Shown piece by piece: positions 52,883 to 61,648 of a DNA stretch of 64,000 nt. The stretch covers positions 62,001 to 126,000 of the forward strand of contig NZ_FZOW01000009.1 in assembly GCF_900188125.1 (NCBI RefSeq). The letters are read 5' to 3'. How positions within the stretch are numbered: the first letter of the stretch is position 1; every line of letters starts with the position of its first letter. The translations under genes were made by a program, and so were the position numbers. The notes beneath the pieces are model-generated. The model did no database searches, was not told the DNA's origin, and was given only the letters and a program-made list of their open reading frames with translations. This stretch comes from Rhodococcoides kyotonense (lineage in GTDB: Bacteria; Actinomycetota; Actinomycetes; Mycobacteriales; Mycobacteriaceae).

Positions 52883-53188
52883 GAATTCTCCTGACATGAA
52901 GGGGAAATGAAGTGCTCGCACGTCGGCCGCGCGCGATCAGACTTAATCACCGTGCGCGGAAAGCTGTCAACCTGCTGTCATCCGCTGCCTGTGAAGTGCA
53001 TCACGCATCGAAATACGTTTTCGACACGCGGGTGGCCGATGATCTGGCCGACATTAAAACCAGCGTGAATTTAACCCACAGCTGTTATTTCGACAACGAA
53101 TCTCGGGACCGTCGAAAGTTTGACTTCAATTCTCACTGGTGCAACTCTTCCCCGCGGAACTGCACAGTCCAAGAAGAAAGTTCTGTCG
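52883..53188. promoter_or_regulatory. 306 bp divergent, AT-richer regulatory region
   Basis: This region between two divergent flavoenzyme genes is noticeably richer in A/T than the surrounding DNA, especially at 53040-53130. It must hold promoters for both directions. A TTGACT near 53118 could be a -35 element for the plus-strand operon but no clean -10 follows. A small inverted repeat TCGAAA-n5-TTTCGA lies at 53008-53024. No coding frame of quality was seen. Confidence 0.5.
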
Positions 53189-54580
53189 ATGCCGAGACCG
53201 CTCGTGTACAACGCTTTCCTGCACCTCACTCCCAACCACCACAGCCATGGCTACTGGCGGACCCCCGAAGGTCGCGTCCAATACGGTTACAAGGATCTGC
53301 AGCCGTACATCGATGTGGTGAAGACGCTCGAACGGGGCCGCATCGACACACTGTTCATCGCAGACGTGGTCGGGGTGTACGACCTCGATTTCGGCGACGG
53401 CACTACCACCATCCGCGCCGGCTCGCAGTTCCCCGAGAACGACCCCGTCACCATCGTCTCCGCGCTCGGTCATGCCACCGAACATCTCGGTATCGCAGTG
53501 ACCAGCAACATCATTCAGGACCACCCTTTCTCCTTTGCCCGACGCCTGTCCTCGCTCGACCACTTCACGAACGGTCGCGTCGCATGGAACATCGTGACGT
53601 CGTACCTGAGCAATGGTTTCCGGAACTACGGCTACGACGAGATAGTCGGCCACGACGATCGATACGAGTGGGCACAGGAATACGTGGATGTCACGTACAA
53701 GCTGTGGGAACACTCCTGGGAGGACGACGCCGTTCTCCACAACCACGACACCGGCGAATTCTTCGATCCCGCCAAGATCCATACGATCGATCACGTCGGC
53801 AAGCGGTACAAGGTGCAGGGCCCGCATATCGTCGAACCGTCACCGCAACGTACGCCCGTTCTGTTTCAGGCCGGAAATTCCCCTGCCGGGCGGACTTTCG
53901 CCGTCACGAATGCCGAGGTGACATTTCTGCCGTCGTACAACCCGGCTTCGGCGGTGCGCGATATTGCCATCCTCGACGAGCATGCCCGCGCGATCGGCCG
54001 GGATCCGTCGTCGCTCAAGAAGATCGTGATGCTGTCCACGATCATCGGTTCGACCGAAGAGGAAGCGAAACGCAAGCGCGAATACTTCCGCGACAACATC
54101 GATTTCGAAGCGCTACAGGCATTCTGGAGTGGCGGGTCGGGCATCGATCTGTCCTCCGTCGACCCCGATACGCCGCTGTCGGAACTCGCGGGACGGGCCC
54201 AGCTCGGCAACCACGTGCAGTCGAACTTTCGCGCCGCGGCCGATTCGCTCGAAGACCCGTCGAAGGTGAGTTGGCGTGAATACCTCGTCGACAAGTCCCT
54301 CCTACCTGGCCGTTTCGCCGGCACACCGGAGCAGATCGCGGACCACGTACAGGAATGGGCCGATTCCGGGGTCGACGGCTTCAACGTCGTCCCGATCACC
54401 ACACTGGGCTGGTGGGACGAATGGGTCGACCATGTCGTTCCAGTCCTGCAGGACCGCGGTCTCGCCCAGCGTGAATATGCACCGGGCACGTTGCGCGAGA
54501 AACTCTTCGGCCGCGGCGACCGACTCGGCGACGACCATCGCGCCCGCTCGCTTCGGCTCGGCGCTCACCACACCGTATGA
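53189..54580 (+). CDS. FMN-dependent monooxygenase, NtaA/SnaA/DszA (SoxA) family
   Basis: This 463-residue luciferase-like protein shows GYWRTPEGRVQYGYKDLQPYIDVVKTLERGRIDTLFIADVVG, LGIAVTSNIIQDHPFSFARRLSSLDHFTNGRVAWNIVTSYLSNGFRNYGYDE, YKVQGPHIVEPSPQRTPVLFQAGNSPAGRTFA, and FAGTPEQIADHVQEWADSGVDGFNVVP. These match DszA (dibenzothiophene sulfone monooxygenase) and NtaA. It oxidises a sulfone or amine with FMNH2 supplied by a separate reductase, which is not encoded in the window. The start is ATG 53189 with AAGAAAG before it. It heads an operon with a DszC/SfnB-like gene and an ABC importer. Confidence 0.87.
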   Translation: MPRPLVYNAFLHLTPNHHSHGYWRTPEGRVQYGYKDLQPYIDVVKTLERGRIDTLFIADVVGVYDLDFGDGTTTIRAGSQFPENDPVTIVSALGHATEHLGIAVTSNIIQDHPFSFARRLSSLDHFTNGRVAWNIVTSYLSNGFRNYGYDEIVGHDDRYEWAQEYVDVTYKLWEHSWEDDAVLHNHDTGEFFDPAKIHTIDHVGKRYKVQGPHIVEPSPQRTPVLFQAGNSPAGRTFAVTNAEVTFLPSYNPASAVRDIAILDEHARAIGRDPSSLKKIVMLSTIIGSTEEEAKRKREYFRDNIDFEALQAFWSGGSGIDLSSVDPDTPLSELAGRAQLGNHVQSNFRAAADSLEDPSKVSWREYLVDKSLLPGRFAGTPEQIADHVQEWADSGVDGFNVVPITTLGWWDEWVDHVVPVLQDRGLAQREYAPGTLREKLFGRGDRLGDDHRARSLRLGAHHTV

Positions 54581-54608
54581 CCCACAACGACATACCCGGA
54601 GATGCTTC

Positions 54609-55817
54609 ATGACTGCGTCCACCGTCGACCAGACGAACCTGAGTTTCGACGACATCTTCACCGACATCGCCGCAACGGCGGTCCAGCGTGACCGTGACCG
54701 CGAGCTGCCCTACGACCTCGTTCGGCGCCTGGCCGAACGCGGATTCGGTGCGGTGCGCGTACCGAAGGAGTTCGGCGGTTCGGGTGTGTCGGTCCCTGAA
54801 CTCACCGAGCTGGTGCTCGATCTCGGTGCTGCGGATTCCAACGTCGTACAACTACTTCGGACGCATTTCATCTTCACCGAGGCGATCATCCATTCTCCCG
54901 AGTCCGACGCCCGTTCGGCGTGGTTGCAGCGCATCGGTGGCGGGGACCTGTTCGGTGGCGCGTACACCGAACAGAATGCGCAGAATCAGACGCATTTCTC
55001 GACGCGCATCGAATCGACGTCCGGACGACGCCTCGTCACCGGCCGCAAGTTCTACAGCACCGGATCGCTCTACGCCGACTGGATTCTCACCACCGGCGAA
55101 GGCGACGACGACACTGTCGAACAGGCCGTCGTGCCCGCGAAGGCGGACGGCGTCACGCTGGTCGACGACTGGCACGGATTCGGTCAGAAGTTGACCGCAA
55201 GTGGCACAACGGTATTCGATTCCGTCGACGTCACCGATGCACCTCAGCTGCCGGACGACGTCGAACTCGGAAGTTACGGCACGTCCATCGCACAATTCTG
55301 GCACCTGCTTGCTCTTGCCGGAATCGTCCGTGCGGCGCACGTGGACGTCGTCGAGTACGTCCAGGGACGCGCACGTTTCTTCAGCCAAGGCGCACGTGTG
55401 CTCCCCCGTCAGGACGCACTCGTGCAGCAGGTGGTCGGTGAAGTCAGTGCGGCTCGACACGTCGCCGAGACCTTGGTTCGGCACTCGGCACGCACCCTCG
55501 GTGACCACAGCTCGGCCGTTCTCTCGGGTCACACGAGTCAGGATCTCGAGGATGCCACCGAGATCGAGATCTACCGCGCACAGGTATCGGTGGTCGACAC
55601 CGTGCTGAAGGCGGTCACACGCCTGTTCGACGTCGGTGGCGCGTCCGCCCTCGGTGTGGACAAGGGCTGGGATCGCCACTGGCGCAACGCCCGCACTCTG
55701 TCGAACCACAACCCGATCCCATACCGTCTGGCCAGCATCGGCGACTTCGATCTGAACGGCACGTCTCCGTTCCGCCAGTGGCTCAGTGGTATCGACCTGC
55801 GCGACAGGACGAGCTAG
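54609..55817 (+). CDS. SfnB/DszC-like acyl-CoA dehydrogenase-fold flavoprotein (second copy)
   Basis: This 402-residue protein is a diverged paralogue of the one at 51689-52882. It has LPYDLVRRLAERGFGAVRVPKEFGGSGVSVPELTELVLDLGAADSNVVQLLRTHFIF, GRKFYSTGSLYADWILTTG, DDWHGFGQKLTASGTTVFDSV and DKGWDRHWRNARTLSNHNPIPYRLASIGDF. These are DszC/SfnB-like features for a two-component monooxygenase. It is 28 bp downstream of the DszA-like gene, so the two oxygenases likely act in sequence on a substrate brought in by the following importer. Confidence 0.87.
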   Translation: MTASTVDQTNLSFDDIFTDIAATAVQRDRDRELPYDLVRRLAERGFGAVRVPKEFGGSGVSVPELTELVLDLGAADSNVVQLLRTHFIFTEAIIHSPESDARSAWLQRIGGGDLFGGAYTEQNAQNQTHFSTRIESTSGRRLVTGRKFYSTGSLYADWILTTGEGDDDTVEQAVVPAKADGVTLVDDWHGFGQKLTASGTTVFDSVDVTDAPQLPDDVELGSYGTSIAQFWHLLALAGIVRAAHVDVVEYVQGRARFFSQGARVLPRQDALVQQVVGEVSAARHVAETLVRHSARTLGDHSSAVLSGHTSQDLEDATEIEIYRAQVSVVDTVLKAVTRLFDVGGASALGVDKGWDRHWRNARTLSNHNPIPYRLASIGDFDLNGTSPFRQWLSGIDLRDRTS

Positions 55818-55819
55818 CC

Positions 55820-57730
55820 GTGGACTTTCTCACCTACGCCTCTCTGGGGCTGTCGACCGGAGGCGCATACGCTCTCGTCGCGCTCGGTTTGATCGCGGCG
55901 TACCGCGGTACCGGAGTCATCAACTTCGCCCAGGGCGCGCTCGGTACGTTCGGCGCGTACTCGTTCTGGAAATCGTACGAAGCCGGGCTCCCACTTCCGC
56001 TGGCCATCGTCGCGGGCGTCGTGGTCAGTGGCCTGATCGGGATCGTGTTCTTCGGGGTCGTCGGCAAGCGCCTGGCACACTCACCCGTGGTCACGAAGAT
56101 CCTGATCACGCTCGGCCTGCTGCTGGTTCTCGAAGCGATCGTCCGACTGGTGTGGACGAACCATCAGATCACCGTCGACCCGTTCCTCGTCAGCGGCGGC
56201 TTCGAAGTCGGTGGTGTGCGCGTCCAGAACATTTCCATCTTGCTCGGTCTCACCGCGCTCGTCGCGACCGCGGCATTGCATGCACTGTTCACCCGGACTC
56301 GATTCGGGCTCATCACCATGGCAATTCAGGACACCGACCTCGGGGCACAGTCGATCGGCATCGATCCGCGCAAGTGGGGCTCGGCCGCATGGGGATTGGC
56401 GGGAGTGCTGTCGGCCGCCGGTAGCGTGTTGGTCCTGCCGATCACCCAGCTGTCGCCGACGTCGGCTGCCACTCTCCTCGTTCCCGCACTCGGCGCGGCG
56501 CTCGCCGCGAAATTCCGCCGATTCTGGGTGGCGTTCGGCGTCGCGATCGCGGCGGGAGTTCTCGAGGGTCTCGTCACCGGTCTGTACGACGCCCAACTGG
56601 CGCGTGCCGTCCCGCACATCATCGCGCTCGGCGTGCTCGTCGTCTTCGCACGGACCGACATGAGCCGCGGGACCCGTGAAGTCAAAGCCGTCTTTCACGT
56701 CGGGTCGGGCAGGATCCGCCCCCTGTACGTGGTGATCGGCATCGCTGTCGTCGTCACACTCGTCAGTTTCGGAAACGGCTCGACCGTCGATGCACTGAGC
56801 CTCACAGCGATCTTCGGACTCGTCGCGCTGGGGATCGTCGTGTCGACGGGGTACACCGGCCAGGTCAACGCACTCCCACTCACGTTCGCGGGCATCTCGA
56901 TGCTCGTGTTCGGTGCCGCGAGCCACGGCGGTGCATCGCTGCTCGTCGCGGCGGTGACCGCTCTGGTCGTCTCACTCGTCGTCGCAGGTCTGTCCTCGCT
57001 TGTGTTCGTCCGCGCACGCATCTACGAGGTCACGATCGGCTCGCTCGCCATCGCGTCGATCGTCCAAGTCGTCGTGTTCTCGGTCGACAAGTTCTTCAAC
57101 GGCACCACGGGGTGGGCCGTAGGTGACACGTCGCTGTTCGGAATCTCGTTCAGCAACATCACCGAACCCCGGAATTTCGCCCTCCTGTCGTGGACCGTGT
57201 TGATCGCCGGGCTCGTGGTGGTCGCGAACATCCGACGGTCCGCCGTCGGGCGCTACCTGCTGTCGGTGCGTCAGGACGAGCGTCTGCCCGCCGCCCTCGG
57301 GATCAACGCTGTCCGAGCCAAATTCACGTCGATATTGCTCTCCGGCACTGTGTGGGGACTCGCAGGGATCCTGCTGGCCGTACAACGAGGGTTCATCTCC
57401 AAGGGCCAGATCACGTTGGAGGGCTTCACCTACAGCGATTCGTTGGCCTTGATCGCGTTCACGATTCTCGCAGGTACCGGCCACCTCGCCGGCGCTGTGT
57501 TGGCCGGATTGTTCGCTCCCGGTGGCCTTCTCGCGAGCATCCTGTCCTTCACTCCCGACATCAACGACTGGTTGTCGTTGTTCTTCGCCGCGAACATGGT
57601 CCTCGTACTCACCACGGAACCCGACGGTGTCGTCGGTCAATTCCTGAGGCTTCGCGGCGCAGCATTCGACAGGTTCCGTTCCGCTCCCGCACAGAAGGAG
57701 AAGGTGCATGTCACGTCTGAACGTCAGTGA
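55820..57730 (+). CDS. Fused branched-chain-amino-acid-type ABC permease (LivH-LivM)
   Basis: This 636-residue membrane protein is two permeases in one chain. Residues about 1-290 are LivH-like (LGLIAAYRGTGVINFAQGALGTFGAYSF), and 310-620 LivM-like (GYTGQVNALPLTFAGISMLVFG, LAIASIVQ). Each half has a set of hydrophobic segments. Such fusions exist in actinobacterial HAAT importers. It forms the channel for the lipoprotein and ATPases that follow. The start is GTG 55820, two bases after the upstream stop. The 3' end overlaps the first ATPase gene by 23 bp. Confidence 0.9.
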   Translation: MDFLTYASLGLSTGGAYALVALGLIAAYRGTGVINFAQGALGTFGAYSFWKSYEAGLPLPLAIVAGVVVSGLIGIVFFGVVGKRLAHSPVVTKILITLGLLLVLEAIVRLVWTNHQITVDPFLVSGGFEVGGVRVQNISILLGLTALVATAALHALFTRTRFGLITMAIQDTDLGAQSIGIDPRKWGSAAWGLAGVLSAAGSVLVLPITQLSPTSAATLLVPALGAALAAKFRRFWVAFGVAIAAGVLEGLVTGLYDAQLARAVPHIIALGVLVVFARTDMSRGTREVKAVFHVGSGRIRPLYVVIGIAVVVTLVSFGNGSTVDALSLTAIFGLVALGIVVSTGYTGQVNALPLTFAGISMLVFGAASHGGASLLVAAVTALVVSLVVAGLSSLVFVRARIYEVTIGSLAIASIVQVVVFSVDKFFNGTTGWAVGDTSLFGISFSNITEPRNFALLSWTVLIAGLVVVANIRRSAVGRYLLSVRQDERLPAALGINAVRAKFTSILLSGTVWGLAGILLAVQRGFISKGQITLEGFTYSDSLALIAFTILAGTGHLAGAVLAGLFAPGGLLASILSFTPDINDWLSLFFAANMVLVLTTEPDGVVGQFLRLRGAAFDRFRSAPAQKEKVHVTSERQ

Positions 57731-58493
57731 CCTGTCCGTCCACATCGGCGGACACCGCATCCTCGAGAATGTCTCGTTGTCCGTGCCTGCGGGCCGGATT
57801 GTCGGGCTGCTCGGCGCGAACGGTGCGGGTAAGAGCACTGCCATCGATGCGATCACCGGGTACCAACGAATCACGTCGGGAACCGTCGAGATCGACGGCA
57901 AGCCCATCACGTCCGTGAGTGCCCCCGCGCGAGCTCGGCACGGTCTGAGTCGCACATTCCAGGACTATCTGCTGTTCGAGGACCTCACCGTGGAAGAGAA
58001 TCTCCTCTCGGCAGCCGAAGTCAGGAGTCGAAAGTCGGTCGCGGCGAGCATCGTTCGATTCGGCAGGCCAGGAGTCGGCGAATTCGCACGAGTGGACGAG
58101 CTTCTCGTGGCTCACGGTCTCGACGCCATTCGTCACAAGCGCGTCGAACAACTGTCGCTCGGATGGCATGCACGAGTGAACCTTGCTCGCGCTGTCGTCC
58201 AGGAGCCTTCGGTGTTGTTACTCGACGAACCCGCCGCAGCGCTCAGCCTCGATGCTCGTCGGCGCGTCGTCGACACCATCAAGAACATTCGCGACACGTC
58301 CGACACCGCGATCCTGTTGGTGGAGCACAACCTGGATGTCGTCACCGAAGTGTGCGACGACATCTACGTCCTCGAAGCCGGTTCCGTCATCGCGCACGGT
58401 GCCACCGCGGAGATACTCGACCACCCGACGGTGCGGTCCATCTACTTCGGTGAAGAAGAGCCGGGCACACTACCAACCGAGGTGACCGCATGA
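57708..58493 (+). CDS. ABC transporter ATPase (LivG-like) with altered signature motif
   Basis: This 261-residue ATPase has Walker A GLLGANGAGKST, Q-loop SRTFQDYLLFEDLTVEENLL, Walker B VLLLDEPAAAL and the H-loop VEHNLDVV. The usual LSGGQ signature is replaced by LSLGWHARVNLARAV, an unusual change that may lower or shift ATP use at one site. It belongs to the HAAT importer. Its end overlaps the next ATPase by 4 bp (ATGA). Confidence 0.9.
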   Translation: MSRLNVSDLSVHIGGHRILENVSLSVPAGRIVGLLGANGAGKSTAIDAITGYQRITSGTVEIDGKPITSVSAPARARHGLSRTFQDYLLFEDLTVEENLLSAAEVRSRKSVAASIVRFGRPGVGEFARVDELLVAHGLDAIRHKRVEQLSLGWHARVNLARAVVQEPSVLLLDEPAAALSLDARRRVVDTIKNIRDTSDTAILLVEHNLDVVTEVCDDIYVLEAGSVIAHGATAEILDHPTVRSIYFGEEEPGTLPTEVTA

Positions 58494-59191
58494 CCACGGC
58501 GATCGATACTTCCGGCCTCCATGTGAAGGGTCTGACCGTCGACTACGGCAACGGCACGGGACTTCGAGATTTCGATCTCGATGTCGCCCCCGGCGAAGTA
58601 GTGTGCGTCATCGGCAGGAACGGCGCCGGCAAATCCAGTGCACTGCTCGGCATTTCCGGATTCGTGAAGCCGGCGTCCGGTGTGGTTACCGTCGACGGCA
58701 AGCCCCTTACAGGCACCCCATATCGGCGATGCAAGGAGCACATCGGACTCGTCGTCAAGGGACGTTCGCTGTTCGGAAGCCTCACTCTCGCCGAGAATTT
58801 GGCCCTCGCGCATATCGACGAACGCGACTTCTTCGACCTCTTCCCTCAGCTCGCCGATCGTCGTGACGTTCCCGCCGGCAGTCTGAGCGGTGGTCAGCAA
58901 CAACTCGCAGCGGTCGGGCGCGCACTCTTGCGAGACGTGCGTGTCGTACTACTCGACGAGCTGACGTTCGGTCTCAGTCCTGCCGTTCGAACGTTGATCG
59001 CCCGGGTCGTCGGCGAGCAGGCCAAGGAACGGGGCATCAGCGTCGTCGTCGTCGAACAGCACGTGGAGACGGCGGTGGCTATTGCCGATCGGACCCTGGT
59101 GCTTGCGGACGGCCGTACGGCACTCGAACTGACCCGCGATGAACTCGCCACTGCCACAGATCATGTCGAACGAACTTACCTCCACCCCTGA
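58490..59191 (+). CDS. ABC transporter ATPase (LivF-like)
   Basis: This 233-residue ATPase has Walker A CVIGRNGAGKSS, a canonical signature LSGGQQQLAAVGRAL, Walker B VVLLDELTFGLSP (LDEL rather than LDEP) and H-loop VVEQHVETA. The Q-loop region LVVKGRSLFGSLTLAENL has KGR where LivF usually has EGR. It pairs with the LivG-like ATPase, and the two seem complementary: one has a normal signature, the other does not. Confidence 0.9.
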   Translation: MTTAIDTSGLHVKGLTVDYGNGTGLRDFDLDVAPGEVVCVIGRNGAGKSSALLGISGFVKPASGVVTVDGKPLTGTPYRRCKEHIGLVVKGRSLFGSLTLAENLALAHIDERDFFDLFPQLADRRDVPAGSLSGGQQQLAAVGRALLRDVRVVLLDELTFGLSPAVRTLIARVVGEQAKERGISVVVVEQHVETAVAIADRTLVLADGRTALELTRDELATATDHVERTYLHP

Positions 59192-59206
59192 TCACGAAGG
59201 AAAACA

Positions 59207-60403
59207 ATGTTCACACGCAAGTTTCGTGCAGGCCTGATCGGCTTGTCTGCACTCTCGCTTCTCGCCGCCGGATGCTCCGGTAGCGGCGAGAGCGACTCCG
59301 ACACGATCAACGTCGGGTTCATCGCACCGCTGTCGTCCTCACCGTCCGCGTTCCAGGATCCGGCTCTCGTCGCCGAGATCGCGGAGAAAGCGATCAACGA
59401 CCAGGGTGGTATCAACGGCAAGAACCTGAACGTCATCGTCTACGACACGAAGGGTCAACCGGCCAACGTGATCGCAGGGGCGCGCAAGCTCGTCAACGAG
59501 GACAACGTCGTTGCGTTCATCGGCGGCAACAGCGGTGACGGTCTGGCCGAGATCGGCAAGCAGGCGGGCGTAGTCAACTGGTTCCCGATGGGGTGCGCCG
59601 CGGCCGACGTCTCCAACGACCTGTCGATGATCGCTGCGTTGAACTGCGCCGGCGCTGCACAGGGAACGTACCTGGGCGGAACGAGGTTCAAGCCGAAGAA
59701 GGCAGTCTATGTCGCCTACGCGGGCAACACCCCGTACATCGAGAACGCGAAACTGGGATACGAGAACGCAGGGGTCGACGACGTCGAGGTCATCGAGATC
59801 GCTCCCGACACAACCGATTACGCACCCGTCATCGCGAAGATCAAAGCGGCGAACCCTGACGTCTGGGGCGGCATGATCTACACGCCCGAGAAGCTGACCG
59901 CACTCGTCCAGGCCGCTGTCGAGCAGAACCTTCGAATTCCGTTGGTACTCAGCAACAACGTGATGGAAGACGCGACGATCAAGGTCATCTCCGATTCGGG
60001 GATCCCGAACTCGGTCGCTCTCGAGAAGGGTGAGGACGAGACTCTGTTCCCCACGTGGAAGGAGTACAAGGACCAGCTAGCCGAGTACGACCCCGAAGGC
60101 AAGGTCAAGACGCCGCACGACGGTAGCGTCAGCACCGACTGGTTGGCCGTCTGGACGTTCGCGCAGGAGGCCCGCAAGCTCGACACCGTCGACCGCGACA
60201 CCTTCCGTGAGCACACGCAGAATCTGACGGACTTCCAGACCGACGTGCTGCACGACATCGACTTCACCATCCAGGACGGTCCGGTCCTCACCGCGCCGCG
60301 TCAGGCGAACCTGTGGGCCTTCGCCGGCCACATCGCCGACGGTAAACTGAATGTCGACGACCCGACGCCGTTCAGCGCATTCGAGAAGACGCCGGTTCAA
60401 TAG
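59207..60403 (+). CDS. HAAT-family substrate-binding lipoprotein (LivK-like)
   Basis: This 398-residue protein has a lipoprotein signal peptide with the lipobox LLAAGC (Cys23) and the periplasmic-binding-protein type I fold: INVGFIAPLSSSPSAFQD, AEKAINDQGGINGKNLNVIVYDTKG, NEDNVVAFIGGNSGDGLAEIGKQAGVVNWFPMGCAAADV, YENAGVDDVEVIEIAPDTTDYAPVIAKIKAANPDVW. It captures the importer's ligand outside the membrane. The ligand is unknown; with DszA/SfnB-type enzymes in the operon it may be an organosulfur or N-substituted acid. A hairpin follows. Confidence 0.9.
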   Translation: MFTRKFRAGLIGLSALSLLAAGCSGSGESDSDTINVGFIAPLSSSPSAFQDPALVAEIAEKAINDQGGINGKNLNVIVYDTKGQPANVIAGARKLVNEDNVVAFIGGNSGDGLAEIGKQAGVVNWFPMGCAAADVSNDLSMIAALNCAGAAQGTYLGGTRFKPKKAVYVAYAGNTPYIENAKLGYENAGVDDVEVIEIAPDTTDYAPVIAKIKAANPDVWGGMIYTPEKLTALVQAAVEQNLRIPLVLSNNVMEDATIKVISDSGIPNSVALEKGEDETLFPTWKEYKDQLAEYDPEGKVKTPHDGSVSTDWLAVWTFAQEARKLDTVDRDTFREHTQNLTDFQTDVLHDIDFTIQDGPVLTAPRQANLWAFAGHIADGKLNVDDPTPFSAFEKTPVQ

Positions 60404-60418
60404 CAGCGTTCCGCCCAG

Positions 60419-60466
60419 ATCGAGGTTGTGCGCCGAAAGCACCCGAATTCCGCGCACAACCTCGAT
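60419..60466. terminator. 15 bp hairpin after the ABC importer operon
   Basis: A perfect 15 bp inverted repeat (60419-60433 with 60452-60466, loop of 18 nt) starts 16 bp after the lipoprotein stop. It also sits just beyond the 3' end of the convergent pseudogene, and can terminate both. Confidence 0.7.
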
Positions 60467-60478
60467 GTCGGTCGACCG

Positions 60479-61052
60479 TCACCCCTGCATCAGGTTGACG
60501 ATTTCTGCGGCGTCGAACTCGTTGGGAACTCCCCACTTCGACTCGTAGCCGTATACCTGCCGCAGGGATGTTGCCGACTCGTGTCCGTAGAGAATGTCGA
60601 GGTCGTCCGCAGTGATCAAGCCCGGGTGCGCTACACCGCAGGCTTCCGAGACCTTCAGCAAGTCCCGCCTGAGGGTGCGCAGGTAGTTCGTCGCACGATC
60701 GGCCTTGCTCAGCGGGTCGAGGCCACGGGCCAGCCATTTGTCCTGCGTCGCAACACCCCTGAGCGAACTCGGTGTCGTTGTCTGCTCCGAAACCGAAGTA
60801 GTTGTTCCGCAACTTGGCCGACGAGTAGATCCAACGCCGTTGATTCCGGCTGAATGGGCGTTCTTCGTCGTTTCCGCTCACGATGTATTGCCGAAGTTCG
60901 GGGCCGACAGCCTCCAGCAGATATCGCGCATGCCCGACGACGGGGAAGTTCCGCAGGATTGCGTGCTTTTTCTGCGCCAGGTCGTATGCCGCGACGCCCA
61001 CCAATCCTGCGACGGACACCGCAGGTATCGCCCTCAGCCATTTCGATGCCAT
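60479..61052 (-). pseudogene. Decayed FMN-binding glutamate synthase-family gene with a large internal deletion
   Basis: The first roughly 100 residues (61052 down to about 60765) read as the N-terminus of the glutamate synthase-like family: KKHAILRNFPVVGHARYLLEAVGPELRQYIVSGNDEERPFSRNQRRWIYSSAKLRNNYFGFG. Sequence then passes directly, in another frame, into the family's C-terminus: GVATQDKWLARGLDPLSKADRATNYLRTL and LLKVSEACGVAHPGLITADD, ending at the stop at 60479. The catalytic FMN domain of some 300 residues between them is missing. Intact relatives have about 500 residues. The gene is thus inactivated by an internal deletion with a frame change. Confidence 0.85.
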
Positions 61053-61172
61053 AGTCGATCACTGTGTCACCAGTGGACGAAGCGACAGTGGTCCTGAAGC
61101 GAAACAACGAGCAACCGTTCGGAGTCGGAATGGCTTCTCCACGCCGGGTGGTGCCCTTTCCCTGACGACTCC

Positions 61173-61418
61173 TCAGCTGTCCTCCTGCGACGAACTCGTG
61201 GTCGTCTCGAACACTCGCGCAGCGTCCCAGTCTCCGGTCATCGTCGACATGACATCCACCGCTTCGACGAGTGCGAGCAGTCCGAACAGCGCCACCAACC
61301 AGACCGACAGCCCCACGACGACCGAGAAGGCACCCGCGCCCGCGAGTGATCCAAACACGAGTGGACCCCATCGCTCCTGTACGCGAGAGATCCGATCGGT
61401 GCCCGTCTGTGGCGTCAT
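61173..61418 (-). CDS. Small hypothetical membrane protein
   Basis: This 81-residue protein has a polar N-terminus (TDRISRVQERWGP), two closely spaced hydrophobic stretches from about residue 20 to 48 (LVFGSLAGAGAFSVVVGLSV, WLVALFGLLALVEAV), and a polar tail. I do not recognise a family. The start is uncertain: ATG 61418 is used, but GTG codons just upstream would extend it. It lies between the pseudogene and the divergent hemerythrin gene. Confidence 0.5.
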   Translation of the reverse strand: MTPQTGTDRISRVQERWGPLVFGSLAGAGAFSVVVGLSVWLVALFGLLALVEAVDVMSTMTGDWDAARVFETTTSSSQEDS

Positions 61419-61648
61419 CACAGGAACGTTCGCAGAACTCGTGCCGATGGCACAGGGCACAAAGGCACCAGTTGTCCCCCGTGGTCACAGCGTTCTCGCT
61501 TACGTGTGGGTCCGATTCAGATGGGCCACGACGGGCGCAGCTCGTCCGATATCCGTGCCTGAGTTTCGCGAAAATGCCCGCACGCCAAAGATTTCGGTGT
61601 GCCTACCTTTACTGGCAGAACTGTCGGTGCGGTTCTAAGGTCGTGTTC

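Noticed and set aside
53114..53145. Canonical promoter for the DszA-like operon
   Set aside because: TTGACT is present but no acceptable -10 hexamer follows at 16-18 bp, so it is not called as a promoter.
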